This document shows, in pieces, positions 45,782 through 57,400 of a DNA stretch of 64,000 nt (position 1 is the first letter of the stretch; every line of letters begins with the position of its first letter). This stretch comes from Collybiopsis luxurians FD-317 M1. Its lineage: Eukaryota > Basidiomycota > Agaricomycetes > Agaricales > Omphalotaceae. The notes under the pieces are model-generated. The model was not told the origin of the DNA, did no database searches, and saw nothing but the letters and a program-made list of their open reading frames with translations. The position numbers were made by a program, and so were the translations under genes. The DNA lies in contig KN834752.1 in NCBI GenBank assembly GCA_000827265.1, forward strand, positions 186,001 through 250,000. Reading direction: 5' to 3'.

Positions 45782-47393
45782 CTAGAGCTTCGACTCTGCC
45801 TTTCTGATTATCTGGTTCTGGACAACGAGAAGAAGCCCATAAAGGGTTTCAATCCTCTGGAAGAGAAGTTAGATTCGGAACAGTCAATCAATCTCAAATA
45901 ACTGACAGGAACAGGAACACCTCGGGCTTTGGCCATTCTCACAACTTCTCCAAATATGACCTCCACCTCAATTGGCTGATCCTTACGCACATCGAGAAGC
46001 ATACTAGGAACATGAGCACTTTCAGGACGGACATGAAGTGCCGACGTATTGGAGATCAAAGTTTCCACAATAGAGGAAGGTACCGCATCTTCCGAGTCAG
46101 GAAATCCTAGAGCTCGAGCTGGATTGAACAAGTACGAGTCATCAGAGTTCATCCGACCAATGAACGCCAATAGCTTACCCAAGTCAATCAGCTCCTTGAG
46201 TGTCGCTTTCAGAGTTGGTATGCTGTACTCGTTGATCAAGTCCGCGGTTTTAGATGCGACATATGGCTCATATTTGATTGAAGAGCTACTTGGCGGAGGT
46301 CGGAAGACCGCAGGTAAAGTATAGCTATATAATTTGAATCAGAAAGTTCAGTTTCGGAGAAAGGCGAGACTGTTTTTTACCCGGTCAAGCTGGTGAGCGA
46401 GGAGAACCCAACGTTCCAAAAATTTTTGGAAAATTTTTTCCTCTGGATTTCAGGGACAACGCTGACCTCGCTACCTCCTTTGGCCAAGATAGACGCGATC
46501 CCTGTACGGGTGCGATAGTTAAAAGAATGCAGTTGTTGATTTTTAGAGAACACAAAGAGAAACCTTCAAGGATCGCCGTTTCTTCAGGTGTGTTGACAGT
46601 AGTCGTAAAATCATTGTGTCTATACATTCCTAGAGTGGGGCGATCCTAAAACAACCGTGAGCCGCATACCTCAGGCAAGCTGGGATCATATACAAAATGA
46701 TTGTGTTCAACGACGTCGGGAGCGAGAAGATTGGTCCCGATGTACAAAGATGTTCCTATGATCTTTGGTTCGCTTTGCTCAAGAGCCTTGATTGCGTGAT
46801 AGAGATCCACCTCGATGTTCAAACCATTCTGCAACAAGACGTATGCTGGTTGGGGGAACTTGTCAACGTAAGGTGCAGTAAGAAGAGGTTTCAGGATAGT
46901 TGGCGTCTTGACAAGGTCCGGGATCGCCTTCATGATTAACAGGACGAATGTGAATTGCAATCATTCCCATTCATGAACCATGATGGACAAGCATACCTTG
47001 GTAGTGAGGATAACGTAGTCATAGGCTCTGTCTGCAGCGCCTTCAACAGACTTGCATACTTGATCTTGATCAGGAATGGAAAGTCATTATTTCGCGTTTC
47101 GACTCACATCGATCTGGTCGCCATGCAGGTATATCACCGTACTTTGCGCTCTTGAAGTGCATACCATTTCCTACGCGACGAAATCATTCAATATTTCTTT
47201 CTTTCCCCAGAGGTAATCACGCACGATTCACAGCATCATAATTGCTGCGAGCTACCGCTGTTACGCGAGCCAGTCCACTGCGCTTCACAATTAGAGAATC
47301 TTTTGGTGGGTATAAGCGAGCGTTGAAATGGAATGAATGCAACGTACACACTGCCCCCACTGCTCCGAACCCAACGAGTAGCACTTCCTTCAT
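45782..47393 (-). CDS. Ketopantoate reductase-like protein (ApbA/PanE family)
   Basis: NADPH-dependent 2-dehydropantoate 2-reductase family. The start is ATG at 47393, MKEVLLVGFGAVGAVYSLIV, the dinucleotide motif (GxGAVG) completed by splicing. It continues with RSGLARVTAVARSNYDAVN, GMHFKSAKYGDIPAWRPDRL, YDYVILTTKAIPDL and the substrate-proximal LLQNGLNIEVDLYHAI, then GTSLYIGTN. The C-terminal domain includes KFSKNFWNVGFSSLTSLTG, the Lys/Asn region expected in ApbA_C, and VPSMLLDVRKDQPIEVEVIFGE. The end is TAG at 45782. I read about nine exons. The junction near 46640-46700 has two options: a 24-nt intron, or a 48-nt intron starting GTATAT. The longer is more plausible. Fungal members often act on other 2-keto acids, so the role in pantothenate synthesis is not certain. 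Confidence 0.87.
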
Positions 47394-47651
47394 TGGGGTT
47401 TTTCTTGATTTATCAGTGTGATATTGACAATGAAGGTAGCGTCGCAAAATCTATATTCGTTCGACGGACCGGTCGGTCATGAGTACGACTCAGAGCCACC
47501 AGTCTCTCTCAATCAATATTCATTTGGTTCACTGTGTTACGAAGAATGGTGTTTAACTATGATACAAAATTGAAGAACTGTACAACGACCGAAATAACAC
47601 CCAAAATCGACAAAATACAAAGAAGTATACGATTGATATGGCTGCAATACG

Positions 47652-48044
47652 CTAGACACGACCGGCGCCACAGAACCAGAATATGATCGATGCATACAGA
47701 TTGAGTATGTAAGTCTGGAGAATGAAAGTATAAATGTACGCTCGAAGCATCATCTGGACCCTTGTAAGACTAAAATTGGTGTGGGGGAGGTCGCTTACTC
47801 GCCGTCCGGCAAAAATACTCATGATGTCTGGGGTGAGGTCGCTATCCACAATTTGTGCTTCTACAATGTCCACCGCCTCGCCAGGAGACTCGAGTTTTGC
47901 GACCTTGCATTCCTCTTTTCCATTCGACAACTCACCCACAGGAGTTACTTTGTTGTCTTGACCAGGGGCGATTGCATTCGAACCGTCAAACTCACTCTCC
48001 GCCGCTACTCCAGCATCCGTTCCGGCACCGTTGCCTATTCGCAG
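47652..48044 (-). other. Possible extra 3' exon(s) of the BCS1-like gene
   Basis: A 48-nt intron with donor GTACCC just before the BCS1-like stop would extend the protein in frame through GNGAGTDAGVAAESEFDGSN and VDSDLTPDIMSIFAGR. The segment is open over more than 90 codons on the minus strand and has the same acidic Ser-rich composition. Whether it is translated with the upstream gene cannot be decided from sequence. Confidence 0.35.
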
Positions 48045-51000
48045 TCACCAAAGGGAGCTTGAGCCAGGTGGTACGGGGGTACCCCAGGAGTCCCACGTTG
48101 ATGGCGGAGCTGTGGACCAGCCTGAGTTCCCTTCATACATAACCATAGGAGGTGATGGCGGGGACCTCATCATGGTTGAAGAGCTAGGAGGAGGGCGAGG
48201 AGCCAAGTTCTCATCCTCATCATCGGTACTCGAATCAGTATCAGACGAAGAATCCGAGTCCGAGTCCGAGTCAGATTCGCTGTCAGAGGAGGATGAGGAG
48301 GAGGAAGAATCGCTATCTGAATCTTCGTCGGTTTTCCTCGTCGATTTGCTCTTCCGAGACTTGGACGATTTCGACTTGGATTTCGACTTCTTGGTCGTGG
48401 TCGCCTCAGGGGATGTCGCACCCAACGACACTACTTCCTGAGCAGGTATGACAGGTATCTCGGGAGCTATGACCAATGGTGCAGTCGGCGTAGCTGCACT
48501 AGCTGCGGAAGTAAGAATCATGGATTCAGTCGGAATAATAGCATTTGTAGCCTGCTGCTGAGTAACGGCTGGAGTAGTCGTAGAAGAAGCAGGTACATTG
48601 ATGATTACAGTCGAATCCATTGAAGGCAGTGGTTGAGTGACATTCGATTCTTCTTTACTCCTCTTCTTCTTTTCCTTCTTTTCCTTCTTTTCCTTTCTTC
48701 TCTTCTTCCGCTCCTCTTCACTCTTTCCCTTGGCACCCTTCTGCTTCTCTCGGTTCCTTCGTTCCTCCTCAACCCAAGCTCGCACTCCCTTCACAGCATC
48801 TTCGGGTCTACTTTTGTTTTTTAACAAGTAGCCTTGCAGCGAAGCAACACTGAATTCCTCTTCTGGTACACCTTCCGCGAATTCTTTCGCGAGTTTGGAA
48901 AGGACGGATGGAGAAAGAGGTTCAGAGGAGTGGGTGTGCTGTGTCTTGGGACGGGATTTACGCTGAGGCGTAGCAGCGCGAGGTTGGGAAACGGACGATG
49001 TTGCACGGGAGCGCGCAGCATTTGGTGGTGTTGAACCAGTGACAGCACCCACAGCACTTCCAACCAAGCTGGCAGTTGAGCTCATAAACGACGGGCTCAT
49101 GCTCCAAACGGCAGAAGTCAACGAAGAAAGACTCGGGGAAGGGCTCCACGTCCCACTTGATGTGGCAGTATGTCGGGTTGGATTTTCCACTCTCTTAACA
49201 GGAGGCATCGACGTCGATGCCATTTGTGGAAAAGCAACCCATGACCCGACACCAGAACTTGCGGTGCTTGGCCTTGAGCCTGAACTTGAACCCTCGGCGC
49301 CAAGGTTTTCAATATCTCCTTCAGCACTGACAGCGTCCGACGCATTTCTGGGTACATCCGGAAGAACGAGCCCCATTGCAGCGAATTCGGCTTCGTCCTC
49401 GGCAGAAAGTTCCGGCGCAAGTGGTGGAAGGGTTCCCTGGTCCAGACTAGTAGTGCCATCAGAGTGCTCAGCTGGAGCAGCCGAACTAGCACGGGAATGC
49501 CTGGCCGATTGCGAAGGAGATCGAGAAGATACGGAGGGAGTTGATGACGAAGGAGAAGTTGGTGTCGGTGTCGGAGCTCTCGAATCCTCTTCCTCCTCGC
49601 AACTGGGGAAGAAATTTCGGAAGAGAGCCTCGGCCTGCCACCGACTTGCATTCTTGAAATCAATCCAGACATCCATACGACCTGGGCGGGAAAGGGCAGG
49701 ATCGAGGTGATCAAGGTGATTTGTTGTACTAAATGATACAGAAATGGCTCAGTAAGGTAACCTTAACGCAGGAGAAAAACTCACGCAAAGAGTAATCTTC
49801 CCTCTGCAGCAGCAACTCCATCCAGTGCATTCAGCAACCCGCTCAAAGTAAGGGTGTTCACCTCACTCATCGCATCCGTCGTGTTCGCCCCGCCATTGAT
49901 ACCTGAAGCACCTGCCCTTCGTCTCCTGGATGATGACGCAGAAGCTGTCAAACCCGAGGATGACGTTCCAGAGTTTGTACTCGAGTCAGCCTTCTCCTTC
50001 TCCTTCTTCTTGTCCTTCTTATCCTTCTTGTCCTTCTTCTTCTTGTCCTTCTTGGATCGGCGAGCTGTGCTTCGCGTTAGTGCCGCGTCTAGATCTTCGA
50101 GCAAAACGATGCATCGCGCGGGAACGCGGCCCATCAGGGTAGTAAGTGTGGCATCGTTGATCCAAGCGGCAGAGAGTGAAAGGGCATAAATGTCGAGCAT
50201 GAGCTCGCCGGCCTGTCAGATTACGAACTCAACTTGGGTAAGGGTGACAAATAAATATCCAGATGACTTACGATGGCGTGAATCAAACTAGATTTGCCAC
50301 TACCTGGAACACCGTGTAGCAAATAGCCTCGTCTGAAAGGAATTCCACGGTCAGCATACCACTAAGCCGAGACTAAGTTTTAGTGCATTATTCTCCAATG
50401 AGCAAAAAACATACCTTCTCACTCCTCAAAAAATCCTTGGTATCGCTTAGCAGCATCTCTTTGACGCCTGGATTTAACACAATGCTGCTCATTGGCCGTT
50501 TATGACGAGAGTCTGTCCATCTATACTTGGTTAGCCTCCATTTTGAATACAGGAGATGGGTGAACCAACCTCCAACCTCCATGCGAATCGGCAAAATAGA
50601 TCTGAATACGATGGATTGCCTCCGCTTCATACTCACGCTTGGCTTGCAAAACCAGTTGCTTGAGAATTGTGTTTGAACGAGCGACAACACTATAGCGTGA
50701 CCATGAGATCGTAGAAGGAAAGACTTGTGAAAATTGAGGAGTACCTGACACTCAACATCTCGCCACCGCCACCGGAATTGTAACCATAATTTCCTCCCCA
50801 CCCCCCACTATTATCTGTACAGCAGTTCTCAGCCCTGTATAGAAAGGGGTAGGCATCAACGTACTATTCATATTATCACCTTTCCTCCATCTCCGCACTC
50901 TCAGCCAGTGACCCCTGTAATATATCGTGTGTGTTGTATCAAAAGTGGGCTGGAACACCACCCGTGTTTTGACTTTGCCAGGTACGTCGTCGTCGTCGTA

Positions 51001-51642
51001 GTTGTAGATTTCGGGGTACTCTGGTGCTAAGGTTTCACCCGAAGACTCTGCCCACCACTCTCGATAATCTTCATCACCAAATGAGTTATCTGCGGTTCGG
51101 CCGGATGACGTGGATCCGCCTGAGAGTGGTGTAGACAGGCGGGTCGTGGTCTCGAATTCGCGCGACCGCTGCCATTCGGGTCGTCGAGAGAGCCAGAGCA
51201 TCAGCCAGTCGTACGGGTAGTCATCTTCAGAAAAGTGGGCGGTGAGGAAAAATGCTGCAGGATCAAGTTAGCGGGATTCATGAGACGATAAAAGACCATC
51301 AGTCCAGTCTGCTAGCCTTGGGCCTACTAGCACCTGAAAGCCATGCGACCAACTTGCGGCACGCACGATGCGCAGCTTCCGCGGCATGCATTCGGGCACT
51401 CGGAAGCTGAGGGGACCAGCAAAAGCACGAGATGCTTACAGTTTACAAAATGACTCCTGCAACATGGCTTAGCAAGACATACGAAAGATTTGCACACGGT
51501 ATACTTACCACGCCCTACTTCCCATTCGTCGGGCAGTCTCGACGGTTCCCCCAAGCACAACAAGTTTCATACCGTCTATCATTCCTGCAGATGACGCAGA
51601 CGGCCCGACAAGGGGCTGGACTAGGGACCGAAAAGTGTCCAT
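48045..51642 (-). CDS. BCS1-like AAA ATPase with long low-complexity tail
   Basis: Relative of the mitochondrial Rieske-assembly chaperone Bcs1. The start is ATG at 51642 ([16 protein letters not shown]), followed by the BCS1_N region with a short hydrophobic segment and [20 protein letters not shown]. The AAA core is [20 protein letters not shown] (Walker A), [14 protein letters not shown] (Walker B), [20 protein letters not shown], and [20 protein letters not shown] (sensor and arginine-finger region). Two oddities: a Lys/Asp-rich insert ([13 protein letters not shown]) after Walker B, and a C-terminal extension of about 500 residues. The extension is Ser/Pro-rich, then [11 protein letters not shown], then an Asp/Ser run. 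Such divergent paralogs are frequent in Agaricomycetes; true Bcs1 lacks the tail. A mitochondrial location is therefore inference. Confidence 0.87.
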
Positions 51643-53417
51643 ACTTCAACAAGTGATTAGGAGAATTCTGGGAAATAATTGTGGCTTCCGTTGAAAGCCT
51701 CGTTGTAGGAATATTCAAGGCGGAATTTTGCTAGAGTAGCTGTGATAATGCCGCAAATGAAGTAGAGTGCTATGATCCAGGGGGCCGTCTGGGAGAAGGA
51801 CAGTACTGGAACAAGAACAAGAAGGAAATGGTGGAGAGGTAGTAAGGTGAAATTGTGGAGTGACTTTGAAAGGCCACAATGGGAGTCAAGAAGAGAAAGC
51901 GCGGACCCGTATGGCTGGGTTTATAAGGTTGGAAACGCCGCAGCGTCCGAATTTGCCTCGTGGCTTTCGATCGGGCGTCAATCTCCATTTAGTCTCTCAA
52001 ATGCGCGCCGCCTTCTCGTCACTCCCAACACCCATCACCTTCATTATTAACCTTTCACCCTATATGCGTCTTGGATTCTTTCATTACTATGAACCCATCT
52101 TCTCAGTTTATAACTTAACCTGAAACTTCAACTTTCTTCATTCTCCCAGTGGCTGCAACTTTCAGTTACACTACGGACCTGACCTGTGACACCGCCTGAC
52201 TCAATCCGGCTCATACCGCTTCCCGTCCTGCAGACTGGTCCCTTCCCCAAACCTTCATCTCTCGGATTCCCTCGGAATCAACTTGTACATATCAGAACTT
52301 TCCAGAAAATGTTCCAACTTACTGACCCCGACAGCAGCAACTCAGCCCTCCAGGCTCAGACTGCCACCAACGCCTCATCTCCTTTTAGCTGCCAGCAAAA
52401 GCCACTATTTGTATTCGCTGACCCACAATTTCCTTTGCCCCATGCCTCAATCTAGGTTCATAACCTCGTGTTGTCGTCGTGTCATCCTTCCTTCCATGAA
52501 TTCTATTCATTCCTTTCCAGATATGTCTATCGATACGAAATTCATCCCAACGCCGGGATCAATGGGATTCAATTCCTGTCAGATTTGGGCCGGGATGAAT
52601 CAAGATTTTTGAGTCTCATAGGTTTTCAGGCGTCTCCGCACCGCATATATGTACATTGTCTACACGTACCTGCTTTTTCCTCAATACCTATTCCTGATCA
52701 TCACTCCTGGCGCTGATCATCTCCCTGCTTAACAGCTTATGAAAAAACTGCTGTACTATACTTCGACTCCCGATGGGTCCTCACGCCAAAAGTCTTCTTG
52801 ATCGTTTCTCCGACGTATCTCAGAGAATCTCTCATCTAGTGGCAATACTCCCTCGGTGGCAGGGCTGTAATAATCTTGACTGTAAGTATGGTCACAGCCA
52901 ATTCATATTAAAATTTCTCATTCCAGTATCGAATTCGTCGATATCGGATTCTGATGCAGATTGGCATATTTGACCCAACAGTCTGGATATTGTCAACATA
53001 TCTGAGTACCTCATCCCGACGCAAGTTGAACATAACGTCAGGTTTTGCTTATGTTCACAAACCCAGAACGGTCAAGGCTCTAATTCTCAACTAGTAGATA
53101 ACAAGTGCTTCGCGCACCAGTCAAAACTTGGAAATCTTTTCTCGCTTCTAACGTGTCACTCAGGCTGTTTTCACCCTGTTCTCACCCTCTGCTCGTCTTT
53201 TATTCATACATTCTTCTGTGAAACGACCCATGCGGATCTTGTGATAACTAGAGAAAATCTTTCTTCCCGCCAATCCCTCTCGACGTTGCGTTGTATTCCC
53301 GCTGTCCATGCCCAAGTTTCTCGTGAATTCCCATCTAGGCAATATGTCAAACCCCATCCCTGCTCAAAAGCTCTATCCCTAACAGGGAAATGTCGTTCAT
53401 ACGGGACGTTAATTAAG

Positions 53418-53438
53418 CAGACGGCAGACGGCAGACGG
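53418..53438. repeat. Heptamer triplication GCAGACG
   Basis: Three head-to-tail copies of GCAGACG in the gene-poor region. Confidence 0.85.
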
Positions 53439-55857
53439 TAGATTCTAGTGCTCCTTTTTGACCTGCCCCACTGCCGTATATCCACCCTGAGTAAATTATA
53501 TCCTTTCATCATTGCGGCACCGACAGCTCACGGAACTGAGACTGATGTATAGCAACGGACGGAGATAAGTGCATAGAAATTGAACTATGCATGATGGAGA
53601 ACGACGATCCCACTCTATCGTATTAAAGGTAAGTCATAAGTACATTCACTCCCAGGCTATCGTTACATTGGCTGTCCAGAGTCTCCGAACGACGCCAGAA
53701 GTGTACAAAATTTACTTTAAAAATCTTGCACCATAAATAAATATATCTCGGTCATTCTGCCTGACAGATGGACTGCAGCGGGAGAGAAGCAGCCGGCAAC
53801 TGTCTGACCATTCCTCTTCATCCGACGCTGTAGCTTCTGATATCTCCCGTAGCCTGGCCCAGCCTCCCGTCTACTTCCACATTCAGTGATTATTAAGAGG
53901 ATCCTCTGAATTTCTATGCTCAAAATGATGAGTAGCCTCATCACGTACATTTCAGTAGGCTCGAGAAGTAACTTCCCGACCCTTCATCATACTGTATCGG
54001 GATTCGACATGATCCCGTCATCAGCGACTCCCACTTGCCGTTCCACATGTTTTCTTCCCCGAGCCTCCCGTCGAAGCTTGTCCAAGCCTTTTCGCCAATC
54101 ACCGGCCTTCCCGCGCAATGATTCTCTCCCGCTCGATCCCACAGGCTGCAGCCGTGTGTTTGCCGTCCACATTCATAGCTGTTATGCATCCGAGTAGTAC
54201 TTCTCAATGGCGCTATGTACTCCTGCGTATTCGGATTGGGTGGGATACCCTGGGATACCAAGCGAGGGCCGGAGATATCACTCTACAATCACCCTTTATT
54301 GTTAGCACAATCTCCGCCGTGTCCAGTCTCGAGGATAGCATCGTACTACCGAAAGGTGTACTAGTTCGGGTTAGTTGTGGGCCCATGTTTGATCACGGAG
54401 GACTACTCGGTGTAGCGTGCTATCGCTTTGGATTTTAGGATTTCAGGGAACTCAACAACGATACCGTGGTATGAGGAAATATCTTCACGGATGCATTACA
54501 GGCGAGGTACAAATCCAAGTAATGCTACTTACCCTCCATTGTACTTTAAGTTAATCTGGGCCAAGCTCTCAGCCGGTCCGCCAAGTTACACCCGCGGTTG
54601 CGCTCGCTCTACTGCGTCTCCATCTAAGTACATACTTGCTCGGTGGCGGAGTGGCGGACGACGGTGGCACCGTCGTACTCCGCTATTCGTTTCGTTTGTG
54701 ATGCAGCATTCTGTCTATCAACATCAGGTTTAGGGCTGATACCTGAGTAACTTTCTCACTTCCAGGTATCTTTTTCTCCAAGATGTCGAAACATTCTAGG
54801 CCCTATCTATGTAAGCTCATGGCTTTCCTTCTAATAGTTAATACAGGGAACACTATACCCAAGGAGCAGCTCATACGAGCGCCAATACGGAGCTTGAAAT
54901 CGTTAAACTGATTGGAACTCTTGACTTTCGATTTTAATGAAACTTTTTGCGAATAGCTGTTAAACTCCTGTGTGCAACAGATGACCTCGGCTACTCAGAC
55001 GACACCGCAGAATGCCTTTCATTCTGAGATCGAAAATGCGATGGTAGCTTGAGAGAGCATTCTAGATAAGGGAATATTGCTCTACATTTCGTTCGATTCT
55101 ATAATCGAACAAGGTTGCATCATGTATGTGTAGCGAATGCCTACGCGCGTTTGCAACGAGGTGAAGACAAGTCATTCCGAGGTCATTCGTTATTTGTCCA
55201 CGATCCATGTTTAGTTGGCTACCATCGGTTACTTCAATCCCTGCTGCCTCGCCCCTGCCTCGCTGTGCAGATAACCTTTTGAGTCCGTTGCGCGCGAAAA
55301 GGAGAAATTCGGAGCTGAGCCGACAATAAGGATAATTTTACAGTAATCGATATGAAAGATTGGCTACCAGGCGAGAGACCGAGCTAGCCAGTATGGTCAC
55401 GGCCTTTCAGATTTCCCCAAGCCATCCCCCGTTTAGGTGTTTTCATATCATCTATTAAGATGTCTTTTGAATAATGAATGAGAATCGATGAAACTTTGAT
55501 CACCGGACATTGCAGCAGGACCTTTTGGAAAGTTTTAAGGGTGATATGGAGGCTCTTGAGTTTCAGACGGCCTCAGGCGGTAATTTCGGAGGTGTACAAG
55601 GTTCTTGGTTCATGTACTTACAAGTCACTTCCTAACACAGTTAATATAGGTACCTTGAAGTCCTCCAATGGTCCAGACTGCTCTCGCACCCAGCATGTTT
55701 CCGAAAGAAATTCATATTTTTCATCCGCGGCGGGCGTGTGAGGTCTTGAAGGAAGCCGCTTGCAATCTCTAACGGTATTCGTGATTCGTGATCAGTATGA
55801 ACCGACAAGATTAGTTTAATCTTCTAATCCTATCCTTTTAAGCATATAGCATATACT

Positions 55858-55882
55858 AACATTACCAAGCTTTGGTAATGTT
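55858..55882. repeat. 9-bp inverted repeat around a HindIII-like centre
   Basis: AACATTACC and GGTAATGTT flank AAGCTTT. A TACTAAC-like string directly before it and GTTTGCAG after it mimic the 3' end of an intron, so this could be inside an unrecognised gene. Confidence 0.7.
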
Positions 55883-56366
55883 TGCAGTTTATCGTGGTCC
55901 CTCGACGCGACCTTTTTAGCGCGGGGCCGGCGCCAAAGTGGCCAATGTCGCAATTGGCATTGATAATTGCACCATTGGGTAACGGCGCCAAACTTCCCCT
56001 TATACCTTACTGCTGCTATCGTGCCATCGTGGTTGGGGTTTACGGCGACCTTTCCAGCTCTCCGTTCTCTAGACGATCAACCACTCCAAGATATCGAGTC
56101 CCGACTCGACAGGAATCCTATTGAGGCTTGTACGTCTTCTTGAGTCTTGATGGAACAACATCTTACATTTCCACAATCCATTTGGAATCGGATGTTCATG
56201 AATATGATGCATAATTATACAGACCAGTGACCGCAATGACCACCCATGGCAGTTCGCACGCCCACCGGCATGTGTCCATATCGCTTAGAGAAATTCGGAA
56301 TTCGTGGGTGGCGCTGACTCGTAAAAAAACACAAGGCTTTTGTGCCCTTGACAATCATCCTATCCC

Positions 56367-57136
56367 ATGGCCTCGACACTTGCGCACGAAAATTCCGTAG
56401 ACTTCGACCCGTCTTTGCCTTCTCGCCTGCAATCATTCTCCAGCCGCGAGACAATAGGGCAGATGGTTTCACGGGACAACCAGCCAGTAGAGGCTAAAGT
56501 TTGCACACCAGAATCTTCTACTCCTTTTCCTTTGACTCCAGAGACATCAGCGAATAAATCAGCAGAAGATACAGTTCCTTGCCAGCGCCGTTCCTGGTCC
56601 AAATTCACTAAAACATACAGCCCGCAACTTATCCTTGAAAATTGTGGGAGCGTGGCCAGAGACCATCTGGCCTGCGAGAGAACTTACTTAGCATATGTAA
56701 GGACCAGTCTGGCACTTTCATCTATGGGCGTTGGTTCGCAAATAACTTCTTAAACTTTCTGCGCATTGACTCTAACGCTGTTTGCCCCAGCTCTTGTGCA
56801 ACTTTTGACGATCTCCGTTGATGCTAACAGCCATGAGTCTTCAGTGTTCAAACAAACTTCCGGATCAATGCAGTCCTACGCAAAGCCCCTGGGTTCTTCA
56901 ATGGTCGTTTTCTCTATCGTCGTCCTAATCATTGGTGTGTAACCATCGTCTGTCCCGGTGCATCGGAGCACGTCTAATGGGCCTTTCATTGATTAGGGAT
57001 AATGCGCTATTTCACAATACAGCATGCTCTGACAGTCAATCAATTTCCGGTCGCCCGAATACTGATACTGGCGACTTCGACCATTCTTGTAGTACTCGTA
57101 GTCATCATATTTGCTATTCTAGTCACTTTCACTTGA
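56367..57136 (+). CDS. DUF202 (YidH-like) membrane protein
   Basis: Exons 56367-56733, 56791-56934 and 56997-57136 give 216 aa. The first 90 residues are polar and Ser/Thr-rich. The domain then starts with LENCGSVARDHLACERTYLA and YVRTSLALSSMGVALVQLL, the signature of DUF202 (PF02656). Two more helices follow: SMVVFSIVVLIIGIMRYFTI and ILILATSTILVVLVVIIFAI. The same domain ends the yeast vacuolar Vtc proteins, where it anchors the polyphosphate complex; here there is no SPX domain. The family is about 120-220 aa, so the length is normal. Function is unknown beyond membrane location. Confidence 0.9.
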
Positions 57137-57400
57137 CTGCTGGATCCATGGGTTCAGGATGTGGAAAATATCTATCTCTTGCAGTGTTGCGTCTGTTACC
57201 TCCATTAAAATAATATAGATGTTCTTCAATTTTCGTTAGTAGATATTCGTACAATCTTTTACTCGGTGCCCCTTTCCGGTAGAATTACACGGGAACTTTA
57301 GTATCAGAGTAGCATCAGAGTTGCTTCGGTGGCTCTGCTTCTTGGAACGTTCGCTGAACCTGTAAAAGTGATTGATTTTTTTATGAAAGGTCTCCAGTCA

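Larger units (their letters stand above)
51643..56366. other. Gene-poor 4.7-kb region
   Basis: I find no family motif or consistent exon chain. Many short open frames occur on both strands (for example plus 54118-54438, minus 53941-54261), but codon content and splice signals do not support them. A perfect GCAGACG triplication lies at 53418-53438. A quasi-palindrome GCGGACGACGGTG-G-CACCGTCG...TCCGC lies at 54654-54683. A hairpin with AACATTACC arms lies at 55858-55882, beside a TACTAAC-like branch site and a TTTGCAG acceptor. Old transposon debris or non-coding RNA are possible. Confidence 0.4.

Noticed and set aside
46634..46692. A 24-nt intron (GTATGC...TTTTAG) in the ketopantoate reductase gene
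   Set aside because: It would be exceptionally short. A 48-nt intron with donor GTATAT, ending at the same acceptor, keeps frame and is more plausible.
48031..49710. Long plus-strand open frames across the BCS1-like tail
   Set aside because: They are shadows of the Ser/Asp-rich minus-strand coding sequence; low-complexity codons keep the other strand open.
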